Shown here piece by piece: positions 36,108 through 48,915 of a stretch of DNA of 64,000 nt; position 1 is the stretch's first letter; the number at the start of each line of letters is the position of its first letter. The notes below the pieces were generated by a model. It had not been told where the DNA came from, did not search any database, and saw nothing but the letters and a program-made list of their open reading frames with translations. Source of the DNA: Neoechinorhynchus agilis (Eukaryota > Acanthocephala). Location of the stretch: positions 682,001-746,000 of the forward strand of contig CM121343.1 in assembly GCA_051530055.1 (NCBI GenBank), written 5' to 3'. Made by a program: the position numbers and the translations under genes.

Positions 36108-36205
36108 AGTCGTATTTTAGAACTGATGATGAACCCTTCGAGTTTTGAAACGTCTTTAATCGAAATAATCATTTACCGCGGGTGTAGACTTCTAAACAAA
36201 AATTC
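36108..36205. repeat. Half copy of the 24452 foldback family
   Basis: AGTCGTATTTTAGAACTGATG through CATTTACCGCGGGTGTAGAC matches the right arm of 24452-24640. It begins directly at the last base of the 125-bp array. Confidence 0.8.
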
Positions 36206-36500
36206 CTTCTCAAAATATTATGGGCAGCTATGATTGATTTTTTCCTTATCCACAAATCCCAACTAATAACTGCGGTCGCGGCGTCGTGTCTTTTACGTCT
36301 TCACGAAAGATTGACGAATGAGGACTTGTATAGAATTTAATTCCGTTTTTTATAATATATCAAAGAATGCTATGATTGTATAGAACGTTTTCAAAAAAGG
36401 TTATTGGTCTAAAAATACGAATTGAACATTATTCAAATTGAAACGATCATTCTCGTGAACACAACTGAAATCAACATAAATCTCGTGGTTCTGCTCCATG
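36206..36500. other. Between foldback and ARF6-like gene
   Basis: Likely 3' UTR of the ARF6-like gene; nothing else seen. Confidence 0.35.
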
Positions 36501-37128
<628 letters not shown>

Positions 37129-37329
37129 CTATAATCACAGCACGTAGATTTAAGAAAATGAGATTAAAAAACAGATTAGGCGAAATAAAAAATTCGAACA
37201 AATAAAATTACGGATTCGAAATTAGAGAACATAAAAAAATCGAATATCGAAATTAAAAGAACACCGAAGGCGGATTCGTGGTTAAATAAAAAAATTACTG
37301 GCAAAGTTGAATGAAGAGATCAAAAAGAA

Positions 37330-40020
37330 AACTGCGCTTTGAAAACCACCGGACGTTTCCTTCAAGAAATCAATAAAAATTCGATTTTCTCGACACGATA
37401 TTATTACAAAGTGGGATGTTCAACAAGATCCTGGGGGTCTAAAAGAACAGAAAAGTAAATATCCGTTGTTGGACTTGAAAAAAACGTTAAATGGAGAAAC
37501 AAAAGAGAAAAGTTTGATTGGAGGAAGACCGGACGCTTTCTTTATGAAATCACTAAAAATCCGATTTCCTTGATGAGAGATTGCTGAGAAGCGGGATATT
37601 CAAAAAGAACCTGAGAACAGAAATGTAAAAATTCGTTGTTAATCTAAAAAAACAAAAAACGTTCAATGCAGAGATAATAGAGAAAACTTTGATTGGAGGA
37701 AGACCGGACGCTTTCTTTATGAAATCAATAAAAATCCGATCTTCACGATGAGGAATTGTTGAGAAGCGGGATATTCAAAAAGATCCTGGTAGTCTAAGAG
37801 AACCGAAATTTAAAAATTCGTTGTTGGACTTGAAAAATCGGAAAGGTTGAATGCAGAGATAAAAGAGAAAACTTTGATTGGAGGAAGACCGGAAGCTTTC
37901 CTTAAGAAATCAATAAAAATCCGATTTTCACGATGACTAATTGCTAAAGCGGGATAGTCAAAAAGATCTTGGAAGTCTAAGAACAGAAATGTAAAAATTC
38001 GTTGCTGGACCTAAAAAAAGGAAACGTCCAATGGAGAAATAAAAGAGAAAAGTCTGATTGGAGGAAAGCCGGACGCTTTCTTTAAGAAATCAGTAAAAAT
38101 CCCATTTTCTCAATGAGGAATTGCTGAAAATCGGGATATTCAAAAAGATCGTGGAAGTCTAAGGGAACAGAAATGTAAAAATTCTTTGTTCGCCTTAAAA
38201 AAACCGGAAGCGTTCAATGCAGAGATAAAAGAGAAAACTTTGATTGGAGAAAGACCGGACGCTTTCTTTATGAAATCAGTAAAAATCCGATTTTCTCGAT
38301 GAGGAATTGCTGAAAAGCGGGATATTAAAAAAGATCTTGGAAGTCTAAGAGAACAGAAATGTAAAAATTCGTTGTTGGACTTGAAAAAAAGGAAACGTTT
38401 AATGGAATTATAAAAGAGAAAAGTTTGATTGCAGGAAGACCGGACGCTTTCTTTATGAAATCAGTAAAAATCCGATTTCCTCGATGACGAATTGACGAAA
38501 ACCGGAATATTAAAAAAGATCCTGGAAGTCTTAGAGAACAGAAATGTAAAAATTCGTTGCTGGGCTTAAAAAAGCCGGAAACGTCGAATGCAGAGACAAA
38601 AGAGAAAAGTTTGATTGCAGGAAGACCGGACGCTTTCTTTATGAAATCAGTAAAAATCCGATTTTCTCGATGAGGAATTGCTGAAAAGCGGGATTTTCAA
38701 AAAGATCTTGGAAGTCTACGAGAACAGAAATGTAAAAATTCGTTGTTGGGCTTAAAAAAAGGAAACGTTTAATGGAGATATAAAAGAGAAAAGTTTGATT
38801 GCAGGAAGACAGAACGCTTTCTTTATGAAATCAGTAAAAATCCGATTTCCTCGATGACGAATTGACGAAAACCGGGATATTAAAAAAGATCCTGGAAGTC
38901 TAAGAGAACAGAAATGTAAAAATTCGTTGCTGGGCTTAAAAAAGCCGGAAACGTCGAATGCAGAGACAAAAGAGAAAAGTTTGATTGCAGGAAGACCGGA
39001 CGCTTTCTTTATGAAATCAGTAAAAATCCGATTTTCTCGATGAGGAATTGCTGAAAAGCGGGATATTCAAAAAGATCCTGGAAGTCTAAGAGAACAGAAA
39101 TGTAAAAATTCGTTGTTGGGCTTAAAAAAGCCGGAAACGTTGAATGCAGAGATAAAAGAGAAAAGTTTGATTGCAGGAAGACCGGACGCTTTCTTTATGA
39201 AATCAGTAAAAATCCGATTTTCTCGATGAGGAATTGCTGAAAAGCGGGATATTCAAAAAGATCTTGGAAGTCTAAGAGAACAGAAATGTAAAAATTCGTT
39301 GTTGGACTTAAAAAAAGAAACGTTTAATGGAATTATAAAAGAGAAAAGTTTGATTGCAGGAAGACCGGACGCTTTCTTTATGAAATCAGTAAAAATCCGA
39401 TTTTCTCGATGAGGAATTGCTGAAAAGCGGGATATTAAAAAAGATCTTGGAAGTCTAAGAGAACAGAAATGTAAAAATTCGTTGTTGGACTTGAAAAAAA
39501 GGAAACGTTTAATGGAATTATAAAAGAGAAAAGTTTGATTGCAGGAAGACCGGACGCTTTCTTTATGAAATCAGTAAAAATCCGATTTCCTCGATGACGA
39601 ATTGACGAAAACCGGAATATTAAAAAAGATCCTGGAAGTCTAAGAGAACAGAAATTTAAAAATTCGTTGCTGGGCTTAAAAAAGCCGGAAACGTCCAATG
39701 GAGAAATAAAAAAGAAAAGTTTGATTGCAGGAAGACCGGACGCTTTCTTTGAGAAATCAATCAAAATCCCATTTTCTCGATGAGGAATTGCTGAAAGGCT
39801 GGATATTCAAAAAGATCGTGGAAGTCTAAGATAACAGAAATGTAAAAATTCGTTGTTGGGCTTAAAAAAGCCGGAAACGTTGAATGCAGAGATAAAAGAG
39901 AAAATTTTGATTGCAGGAAGACAGAACGCTTTCTTCAAGAAATCAATAAAGATGCGATTTTCTTGATAGGGAATTGCTGAAAATCGGGAATATCCAAAAA
40001 GTCTAAGAGAACAGAATTGT
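37330..40020. repeat. 184-187 bp tandem array (about 15 copies)
   Basis: Landmark GACCGGACGCTTTC (or variants) recurs near 37346, 37529, 37705, 37889, 38073, 38251, 38441, 38626, 38810, 38995, 39181, 39363, 39549, 39734 and 39920. Units share CAGAAATGTAAAAATTCGTT, GTTTGATTGCAGGAAG and TTTCTCGATGAGGAATTGC. From about 38400 onward units fall into variants (AATGGAATTATAAAAG; GATGACGAATTGACGAAAAC) that recur at intervals of two to three units, pointing to higher-order duplication. It separates the ARF6-like gene from any distal promoter. Confidence 0.95.
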
Positions 40021-40084
40021 AAAAATTCTTGGTTGAATACCCAAATACAATCCGATTTCTAATTGAGCAAATAGATAAGAGATC

Positions 40085-40445
40085 TTTTTGTGGTATTAAG
40101 ACTGGTGGCAATTCGTCCGACCGCAAAATCCCGAGGCCTCCCTCCCCGCCGTGGTGGTGGCACCAGACAAAAATGCGTGTCGGCCGCAACGCAGACGCAC
40201 GTCGTTGTTGTTCCATTAGGAGACGACAGAATGGAGGAGGATTCAGAGTTCTGTACGAATCCGGCCGGCGGCGGCGTCGTCGTCGTCGTCGTCGACAAGG
40301 GCATCGACGTGTGCATCCACGACCGTGGTTTCGTCACTCGCGCACTAAACATACACGCGAATGAGGTGCTGCGACGGACGTGGGATCGATTTATGGAAGC
40401 TGATCGAGAAGTGCTTTTATACCGTTTTCAAATTACGACGTTATG
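40085..40445. other. GC-rich island with open frames on both strands
   Basis: CpG-dense sequence with (GTC)n near 40278-40295, unlike its AT-rich surroundings. Open frames exist on both strands (plus from 40231: MEEDSEFCTNPAGGG...; minus over 40059-40352) but neither resembles a known protein and no splice partner is evident. It may be the promoter or first exon of a neighbouring gene, possibly the ARF6-like gene across the array. Confidence 0.35.
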
Positions 40446-41094
40446 AGATGATGGAATGTGGAGGATTTTATATGATGGAATGTAAGACTTTGGATTGATT
40501 AGGTCTATTGAACCAAATATATGTAATTTATTATTGGGAAATAATCGGCCTTTACCGATGTTTAAATGGTTTTTCGAAATTTATGCCTTTGCGTTGTTGA
40601 TACGGAATTTTTGGCGGACATTTAAGCTGCCTACAAAGTTCTATTTTCTCATTTTGATTAAATAATTGACTAGATAGTTGTATTTGCTAAGATATTCGTG
40701 GTATTGATTCACGATTATCCCCAATTGAATATCGTGCAAATTGCAATTCTACTTTTAATGATTGAAGCTTTCTCAATTATACAACCTTTAATAAGCGAAA
40801 ATTCTAAAATGTAAGATTCTGACATTTTTGAGGTTATCTTCTGTGCAAACGAATTCTTTAAATGCCTTTCTATTTTTGATTCTTTTAAAGCACTTCATAA
40901 AAACAATGTCCGGTTCAGCTGAGATCATTTTATGCGATTTATCTCAGAAATAACCAACTTCAACATCCGCATATTCAGCGTAATAATTGAACACTCTTGT
41001 TTCCCTCAAGCCCCAGAACGTCTTCAATCTCATTATAGGGTTCGATGGTCTTTATTGCCTGAATTCACATCCATAAATTCTAAAAATAAATCTT
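40446..41094. other. Intergenic, no gene seen
   Basis: AT-rich, no supported frame. Confidence 0.35.
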
Positions 41095-41949
41095 TTCTTA
41101 TTAAATTACGCGATTCTACTTTAATTTTGTCTGTTTTAATCACTTCTTCGGATGCTATGTGATATCTGTAGCCGTGATTTAAAAACTGGATAAATCACAT
41201 TGAGTATTTGGTTATACGAAGCCGATCTCGTATCCGAATGGTGTCCGGTCTAAATTAATTCGAGGAAATAAACGACTCGTTCTTCTGTCCAAATCGAACG
41301 CCTGGGAACTTTAATGCAGTGGAACGTCGATTATCCGGATCAGAATGCTGTTCTACTCGATTTCCGTTACCAGAAGAGAATCTTACAGCGAAAAAACGAA
41401 GGTGCAGCATCTTACACAGAAAAATAAGTGATTATTTTCAATAATGAAGTTAAAATTACGTGATTCTACTTTAATTTTTCCTTTTTAACCACTTTCCGCT
41501 CCCGAATGTTATTTGATATCTGTAGTCGAGCTCGAAAAACTGGACAAATGACATTGTGGTTTCGGTTATCCGAAACCGACCTCGTATCCGAATGGTGTCC
41601 GATCTAAATTAATTCGAGAAAATGAATGACTGGTTCTACTGTCCAAATCGAACGCCTGGGATTTTAATGCAGTGGAACGTCGATTATCCGGATCAGAATG
41701 CTGTCCTACTCAGCGTCTGTTACTAGAAAAGAATCTTACAGCGAAAAAACGAAGGTGTACAATCGTACACACTAAAATAAGTGATTATTTTCAATAATAA
41801 AGATAAAATTACGTGATTCTACTTTAATTTTGCCTTTATTAACCACTCCTTCCCCCGACTGCTATTTGATATCTGTAGCCGATATTTAAATAGTTTATAA
41901 CTCGCATTGAGTTTTAGGTTATACGAAACCGATCTCGTATCTGAATGGT
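41095..41949. repeat. 353-bp satellite, locus 3, left part
   Basis: About 2.4 units (CGATTATCCGG near 41327 and 41680), ending at CTCGTATCTGAATGGT where the RTE element begins. Continues at 44730. Confidence 0.92.
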
Positions 41950-44729
41950 AAACAACAACATTTCTTTGAACTTTTCTCTCACTTGAGAGGTCGTTCTTTT
42001 CAGCATTGTCAGCTTTCGTCTTCGTTCTTCTCCTTTCCGAGCGTCTTGAGATCTCCGCTCACACTGCCCTTCCACCTCTTCTTGTGCATCCCTCTTCTCG
42101 TTTTCCCCTCGAGTTCGATTCTCCATGCGCTCTTCACTCAGACGTCTTCATCTGCTTGTGTCACCTGCAGGTACCATCGCATCCGCCTCTTAGCGATTGC
42201 CTCCTCGATCGGCTCGGCATTAAACAGCTTTCGCACCTCCTCATTGGGCACTCGATCTTTGCGTGTCAATCGTGCGGACCATCTCAGCATCCGCATTTCG
42301 TTGACGGCTAATCGTTGAACGTCTTCCTTCTTTGTAGCCCACGTCTCTGCTCCGTACAGCATGGCGAGTAGCACTACTGCCTTGTACACCCGCCGTTTGA
42401 ACTTGTTCAGGAGTAGCTAGTCGCAAGGGATGGCTGTTGTCTTCCTCCAGTTGTTCCACCCGCATTGAACTCTTTGCCCGATCTCTGGTGCGAGCTCACA
42501 TTGCATGCCTTGCATATCGAGGTTACCCGGCCCCATGTATTTCGTTTTACACCTGCTCACTCTCAATCCATTGCTCTCTAATCGCTGTCGCCAACTCTAG
42601 CAAATTCCTGAGCGTGTCCACGTCCATAGCTGTGAGTACCAACTCGTCCATGGTGCGTTCATTTCTCTTTCCGCATTTCCTAGGACGTCCATCACGATCG
42701 TGAACAAAAATGAGCTCAGGGTGGAACCCTGCTGCCGACTCACGGAGACTCGGAAATAGTCGGTGGTTCCGCTGTGGCATCGCACGCAGGTGTAGCACTC
42801 TCGATACATCGCTTGGATCGCCGCGTCATGGTGTTCGGGACAATTCCTTTTACTGAGCCATGCCCACACTGGATCGCTAGATCCCGAGGGACCGTGTCGT
42901 GCGCCCCTTCCAAATCGACAAACACACTACCTCTCATACAGCTGCCTTAGCACGAATATTGCGTCGATTGTGCTTCTGTCGGGCATGAATCCCCGTTGAT
43001 CCTTGCTGATTCTGATCTCCTCGCTAATCCTGTGATCGATCATTCGTTCCAACAGTTTCATTGTGTGCGACATGAGTTCGATGCCACGGTTGCTCCTATA
43101 CTGCAGAGCATCTCCTTTGCTTTTGAAGATCAGTATCAATATGCTTCCCTGCCATTCCGACGGGATCTTTTCCTCCATATCTATCTTCTGAAAGAGCCTC
43201 GTGGGCAACTTTATTCCGAAGACTCCCAGGGATTGTCACAGCTCGATCGGAATGTTATCTGGACCGGCGTTAATACCAGTGTTCATTTTCCTGAGCAGTG
43301 CAGCAACCTCATCGTACGACTACGGCCTCGTCATATTGACATTCGGGTGTACGTCCTCTAGAAGCAGTCTGTCATTCTCAGTGTTCAGCAGAGTGCTGAA
43401 ATATTCCTTCCACCTATCCAAAATGTCCGTGCATTGGTCCAGCGTCGTTCCATGGCTATCACTGATCATTTTGAGGTGCACGATATCCCGCGATTTTTTA
43501 TCCCTGACTTTGGCCAACCTGAAGACCATATCTATACAACTCCCTCGCTGCAATTGTTAGAACAGGCCGTTATCGGCTTCCCTCTTGGCTTTGGCGCATT
43601 CTCATGCGGCCTTCCTTTTAGCCTGTTTTTAAGCGTCTGCATTCGAGGGCGAAGCGTCAAAATCCAATCTTTTCCTGGCTGACTTTTTCAAACTGATTGC
43701 GTCCTTGACGGCTGGATTCCACCACCATGCCTCTTTGTTTTGGGGTTTAGGTTTCCCCTATGTCATTCCTAGGATGTTCTTTGCTTCACTACGAATCGAT
43801 TCGGCTGTCTCATTCCACTAGCGTTCCAGTTCAGCCACATTATCGCTCAATTTCTGGGTAAGCACCATTTTGATCTTTTCCCTGAGTACAGGATCCTTTA
43901 GCCTCCGGTGCAATGCTCGTTGTCGGCTGTTTGACTCTCCCTCCGATATTGAGGACCATCACGAGCACTCTATGTTGCGTCGTGCACTCCTCTCCTAGTA
44001 TTATCTTGACATTCTGAACTTCACCCCGTCTCGCTATCGGATACAAAATGAAATCGATTTGGCTTGATCTTCCACGGCTTGAGTATGCGTAAAGGTGCCG
44101 TGGGTCTTTTTTGAAGTATTGGAAATACGATACTCCAACGCTGCTGCGTGATCCAATAGTCTTACACCCTCGGCGTCCCTTGATCCTACATTGTGTCCTC
44201 CATGAGTTCGCTCGTATTCATCTCACGGCCCCTCGTGTCCGTTGAAATCGCCGGTTATCACGCATCGACCCTCCTTAGGCCTTGCCACTTCCGATAAATC
44301 CAGCCAAAATTCCTTCTCCTCTTCACTACAACGGACTTGGGAGGCATACGCAGAAACTATTGTTGTGGCTTCGCCGTTAACGCTTACTTTCAGCGCCATC
44401 ATCCGATCGATAGTCCGTGTCACCTCCACGACGCTGTCCACTAAATCCTTTGATACTATGACGCCCACTCCGTTCCTACAACTTGCTCCTCCACTATAGA
44501 ACAGTTTAAATCCGTCGCCTAATTCTCTAGCCTTCCTTCCCCCTTTCCATTCGATTTTTCTCTTCCTCATCAAATCGGCCACTTCCCTGCTTCTCCCGGT
44601 CATTGAACCTACGTCCAGGGTTCCGATTCGTATGCCCAAGGTTTTACGGCCGGGTACCCTTCCTGACGCCAACCCTCCCCATTTATCCGGGCTTGGGACC
44701 GGCACCGAGTTACCCCCGATGGCTGGGTT
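41950..44729 (-). mobile_element. RTE-type LINE, decayed, inserted in satellite
   Basis: Minus-strand order: endonuclease (44223-44705: RIGTLDVGSMTGRSREVADLM, NGVGVIVSKDLVDSV, ITGDFNGHEG), then reverse transcriptase pieces (42927-43208: IPSEWQGSIL, YRSNRGIELMSHTMKLLERM, QRGFMPDRSTIDAIF; 42740-42937: VFVDLEGAHDTVPRD; 42597-42869: QQGSTLSSFLFTIVMDV) and the C-terminal LLAMLYGAETWATKKEDVQ. This is the RTE/BovB clade. Frames change at least four times and the endonuclease lacks about 12 residues around the catalytic Glu (KRKIEW joins directly to KGGRKAREL), so it is dead. It is nearly full length and bounded by satellite on both sides. Confidence 0.92.
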
Positions 44730-45475
44730 CCTATCCGAATGGTGTCCGATCTAAATTAATTCGAGGAAATAAACGACTCGTTCTTCTGTCCAAATCGAAC
44801 GCCTGAGATTTTCATACCATGGAACGTCGATTATCCGGATCAGAATGCTGTCCTACTCAACGTCTGTTACTGGAAGAGAATCTTACAGCGAAAAAACGAA
44901 GGTGCACCATCGTACACACTAACATAAGTGATTATTTTTAATAATAAAGTTAAAATTACGTGATTCTACTTAATTTTTCCTTCTTAACCAGTTCACCCTC
45001 TCGACTGTTATTTGATATCTGTAGTCGAGCTTGAAAAACTAGACAAATCACATTGAGTTTTCGGTTATCCGAAACCGACCTCGTATCCGAATGGTGTCCG
45101 ATCTAAATTAATTCGAGGAAATAAACGACTCGTTCTTCTATCCAAATCGAACGCCTGGGATTTTAATGCAGTGGAACGTCGATTATCCGGATCAGAATGC
45201 TGTCCTACTCAATTTCTGTTACTGGAAGAGAATCTTACAGCGAAAAAACGAAGGTGCACCATCGTACACACTAACATAAGTGATTATTTTTAATAATAAA
45301 GTTAAAATTACGTGATTCTACTTTAATTTTTGCCTTTTTTTTAACCACTTCACCCTCCCGAATGTTATGTGATATCTGTAGTCGAGCTTGAAAAACTAGA
45401 TAAATCACATTGAGTTTTCGGTTATCCGAAACCGATCTCGTATCCGAGTGGTGTCCGATCTAAATTAATTCGCGG
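44730..45475. repeat. 353-bp satellite, locus 3, right part
   Basis: Resumes with TATCCGAATGGTGTCCGATC, continuing the unit cut at 41949; about 2.1 units (landmarks near 44826 and 45178). Confidence 0.92.
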
Positions 45476-45965
45476 ATAAACTAAGTTCTACTCTATTTAA
45501 AGTCACAACTTTATCATCAATGCAATAAAAGTATAGCATTCGGACAAATAACGTCTTTGTCTAATGGCTTTCTATTTATAAATTTCATTGGATTTTGTGA
45601 TGAAAATTCAAATTAAGACATTCTGAGTCTGTATGTGAATATTTGCCTCCGTGAAACACTTTTAATTTTTATAAGAATTTACTCTATTTTCTGCAACTTT
45701 CCTAAGTTATCTTTTGATTGTGTTGCATTTAAAAACGTGTAATGAGGAAATCGGTACAATGATACGAGCATAGTTCGGACAATCATTGTTTTAAAAGAAG
45801 AGATGTTTGAAAATTAGAGATTAGTTAGAATATTGTCATTGTTTGGAATGCAGTCGTTTTTAGTACGCATAAAAATTTCAAGTTTTTCAGGTTAAATTGT
45901 TGAATTTCAGTAAACAAAACTTTCTCTCTCTCTCTCAGACCCACGCGCAAGTACGCTGTTTAAAA
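45476..45965. other. Intergenic, no gene seen
   Basis: Possible 3' UTR of the EndoU gene; a short (TC)n run at about 45924-45938. Confidence 0.35.
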
Positions 45966-47950
45966 TCATTCGGAATTCGAGAGGCGAGAAGGAGAATTTG
46001 ATCTCGTTGTATGTTTGGCTGGTCTTGAACCAGGCTGCAGAAAAGTCGATCTTCCAGAATTGACAAAGGTTGGATAGATATTAACAACATTTGCGCCATC
46101 TCGGACTACATCTATAGTCGCATTAGCGTGTGCTACATGTATTAATAGTCTTGATTTTCTTTTAAAGATGCATAGTGTGTATAATGCCATTTCGAATTCA
46201 GGACTCGTTCCAATGAAGATACTCCCAGTGTGTTTCACGCTTCGTAAGCTTGGATCCGCCCATTTAAAGTCGACACTGATTAAATTGTGCGTACTCTGAT
46301 ACCTCTAAAGAAATCGAGGATTAACGTTTTGGTTTGAACATTTTGAATACAAACGCTGCCGTCATCTTTAATTTTATGAAAATTGATTATTCCTTCCAGT
46401 TCGAACAGGTAATATTGAAGCCAGAAATGGAAGTCGGTATGTACGCCTTGTTTGGTTTTTCCTACAAATAATCTTTCAAAAAGAGTTGCTCTGACCTTCC
46501 TACGCTTTTCTGTTGAAATTAGTGAAAATTTGACGTTTTGACTGACCTTTGGTCTTGTGAATAGTTCGTCGGTGTGAACCATAATTTATAGAGCATGTGA
46601 ATAAAATCATGCCTACTAGAGGAAACTTTGTTCTTAGTCACGAGGTACTGATGTAATTTTTGCATTAATGGAGTGGCATAACACGATTGGATGAATTTTA
46701 ATTCCGCTGCTTGCCATTCTTTTCCTATCCGAGATGATTCTGACTTGTTTAATAGACCATCGTTTTCGTACATCATTATCAAACGCATTATACCTCAAAT
46801 GGAATTATTTAAATTTCGTGTAAAACCAAAACTTACGTCTGTAAGAAGTCACTTTAAGCAAAAGATCTTCATTTACGAACGCGAAAAGGGTCGGCGGCGG
46901 AATGTCATGCCATGTTTTACGTGCCGCTACATCCATGAAGCTCAATTGTTCGCTTTTTTAAGTCTCTTACCTTGAAGATCTATCGCATAATCCCAATACG
47001 CTCGAGGTCTATGTCTATCGAGCTTCCATAAGGTTCTAACAAATTCTGAAGTTTCAGCATCAAATTCGGAGCTTTTTCCGAAGAATGAGATCACATAAAG
47101 AAATCCAATTCGAATTACCTTAATAATCTGCTCCCGTCGTTTTTCGGATTGATTCGTTGGTTGTTTAAAGGTGGTGCTTGGTAAGTGTTCATCTTTCTTT
47201 AAATAAACTTTAACGGTCCCTTTTAGTTTCGAATCTTTGGGGCAGCTACAAAAACCCAAGGAATCTACGATGATAGGAAACATGCGGTCGAAACGTGAGT
47301 TTTGACACCATCTATTAGACAAGAAAGTGCTTTGATGTCTCTTGGGTGTTTCTACTCCCGAGTGTGAGACCGTGCAGTTACATTCCCTCGTATGAGAACG
47401 AGAAAAGGAACTGTCTTCAAGTGTCGAAAAATCTGGTACCTGTCCCGCAGGTGAAAATGCTGGCACTATTTTCTCTCTTTCGGTCATGACATTATCCGAG
47501 CTGTTTTTTAAGTTGTAGTTGGCCAAACTAAAAATCCATTAGGCATCACTTGGAATATATGTAGAAAATAACATCGCACTCTAATGGCATTTGGTGCTGC
47601 ACGCTCGAGATGCCTGATGGTGAACTTTGACCCAGAAACGAAAACTGAAATTTGAAAAACCAAAAACAATTAGTTGTAGTGTTCAAACAGTCTCAGATCA
47701 GCAATTGAACAATCAATCACTTGCCATTCATTTAGGTATATTGAATCGCAAAAAAAACACTTACAATGGACTGTTTGTCGCGTTCATTGTCCCATTCAAT
47801 TCACTTTCAGTTTGGAAAAAAAACGTAGATGGACAAAACTTTAAATGCCGCCAAAATGGTTCACTTTTCGACTTGATATTTGAATCCAGATTTTCCCATG
47901 CCACATGGATCGCCCAATAAGCACGTCCATTAAGACTAAGCGGCACGTAA
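45966..47950 (-). CDS. EndoU (XendoU/PP11) family endoribonuclease, possibly inactive
   Basis: EndoU enzymes cut RNA at uridylates. The domain is split over several exons: 46977-47526 region (LWKLDRHRP..YWDYAIDLQG), a short exon near 46842-46932 (TWHDIPPPTLFAFVNEDLLLKV), about 46563-46800 (RIMRLIMMYENDG, MQKLHQYLV, LYKLWFTP) and about 46300-46515 (LFERLFVGKTKQGVHTDFHFWLQYYL), then 45966 to about 46275 (VKHTGSIFIGTSPEFEMALYTLC). Introns here are 43-47 nt. The second catalytic His (FHFW) and the Lys (VKHTGS) are present, but the first His, normally in EHVFVGE, is Arg (ERLFVG). The last junction does not join in frame by any GT-AG pair I can find. A further upstream exon (about 47770-47950, PLSLNGRAYWAIHVAWENLD) joins in phase 2; I do not recognise it. 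A pseudoenzyme or decaying gene is likely. Confidence 0.75.
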
Positions 47951-48439
47951 GTAATCGTTAAGTTAGACGGCGCGCAATTGATGAGCGATGTTTGAGGCCG
48001 TTCACAAAATCAGCATCGTTCATCATTATCTCAGAAGCCTGAACAGGAATATCGGTTTTTCATCACGTACATAGTTGCGCCACTCTTAATCTTTATGTAT
48101 AAAAAGACATGTTGATTGCTTCACTCACATCCACACAATACTCCAAAATGAGACGGCGATAGGGAAAACGGCCGTTTTTAATTGTTAACTTTTAAAGATA
48201 GAATGAGCCGACAACAGGAAGTATAGATTGCTTCAAGCACGCCAACCAGAATTAGGCTTTTTGTATGCTGATATATTACTCCGACTACTTTTAATATTGA
48301 AGTTCAAATTATACACGCATTTGGAACCTCATTTAATCTCTTACGCTATCGGCCTACAATTTGCTTCCTGTACAGGCAAACAATCTAACGAGTAAGTCAA
48401 TGCTTCATGAACATTTGTATGAACGCTTCTTGGTTACTA
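47951..48439. other. Intergenic, no gene seen
   Basis: A TATAAAAA sequence at about 48096 has no gene placed to use it. Confidence 0.3.
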
Positions 48440-48755
48440 AAATCGCGGATTTTTGCCACTATTGATTGAGATCTTCAAATCTCATTAAACTACGGGCACA
48501 CGCCAAAATGATCAAAAGAAAATCGTTCGGGAGGATGGAGTTTGCGGTGTGGTGGTCATAATCCCCAGAATCAGCGAGTACGAGCGGAAATCCGGTCCCC
48601 GAATCTCGGGAACGGTGATCCCGAGCAACACAATAAAAAACCTTATTCGATACTAAAATAGCGGATTTTTATCATTATTGATTGAGATTTTCAAGTCGCA
48701 TGAAACCACGGGCAAACTCATAATTATCAAGAGAAAATCCTTCGGGAGGGTAGAA
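48440..48755. repeat. Diverged tandem duplication, period about 213 bp
   Basis: 48440-48540 and 48655-48755 share GCGGATTTTT.CCA.TATTGATTGAGAT and AAGAAAATCC/GTTCGGGAGG at about 80 percent identity. Noncoding. Confidence 0.7.
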
Positions 48756-48817
48756 TGGATAAAACATATTTTACTGCAATGTTGATTTATGAAGTACCGG
48801 GGTATTTGACTAGGATT

Positions 48818-48915
48818 ATTGTTTAGAAGTCTTTACCCGGTTAATAATTTTTTACTAAAGACGTTTCGAACCTCGTCGGGTTCATCATCAGTTCTGAAAT
48901 ACAAGTGGTTAAGTA
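48818..48915. repeat. Half copy of the 24452 foldback family
   Basis: TTGTTTAGAAGTCTTTACCC through GGGTTCATCATCAGTTCTGAA and ATACAAGTGGTTAAG matches the left arm plus centre. Directly followed by the 3' end of an R2-like fragment. Confidence 0.78.

Noticed and set aside
40059-40446. Candidate genes on both strands in the GC-rich island
   Set aside because: Composition-driven open frames with homopolymer Val/Thr runs, no domain and no splice partner; recorded only as an island.
45924-45938. (TC)n run as a polypyrimidine tract
   Set aside because: No exon follows on that strand; a simple microsatellite.
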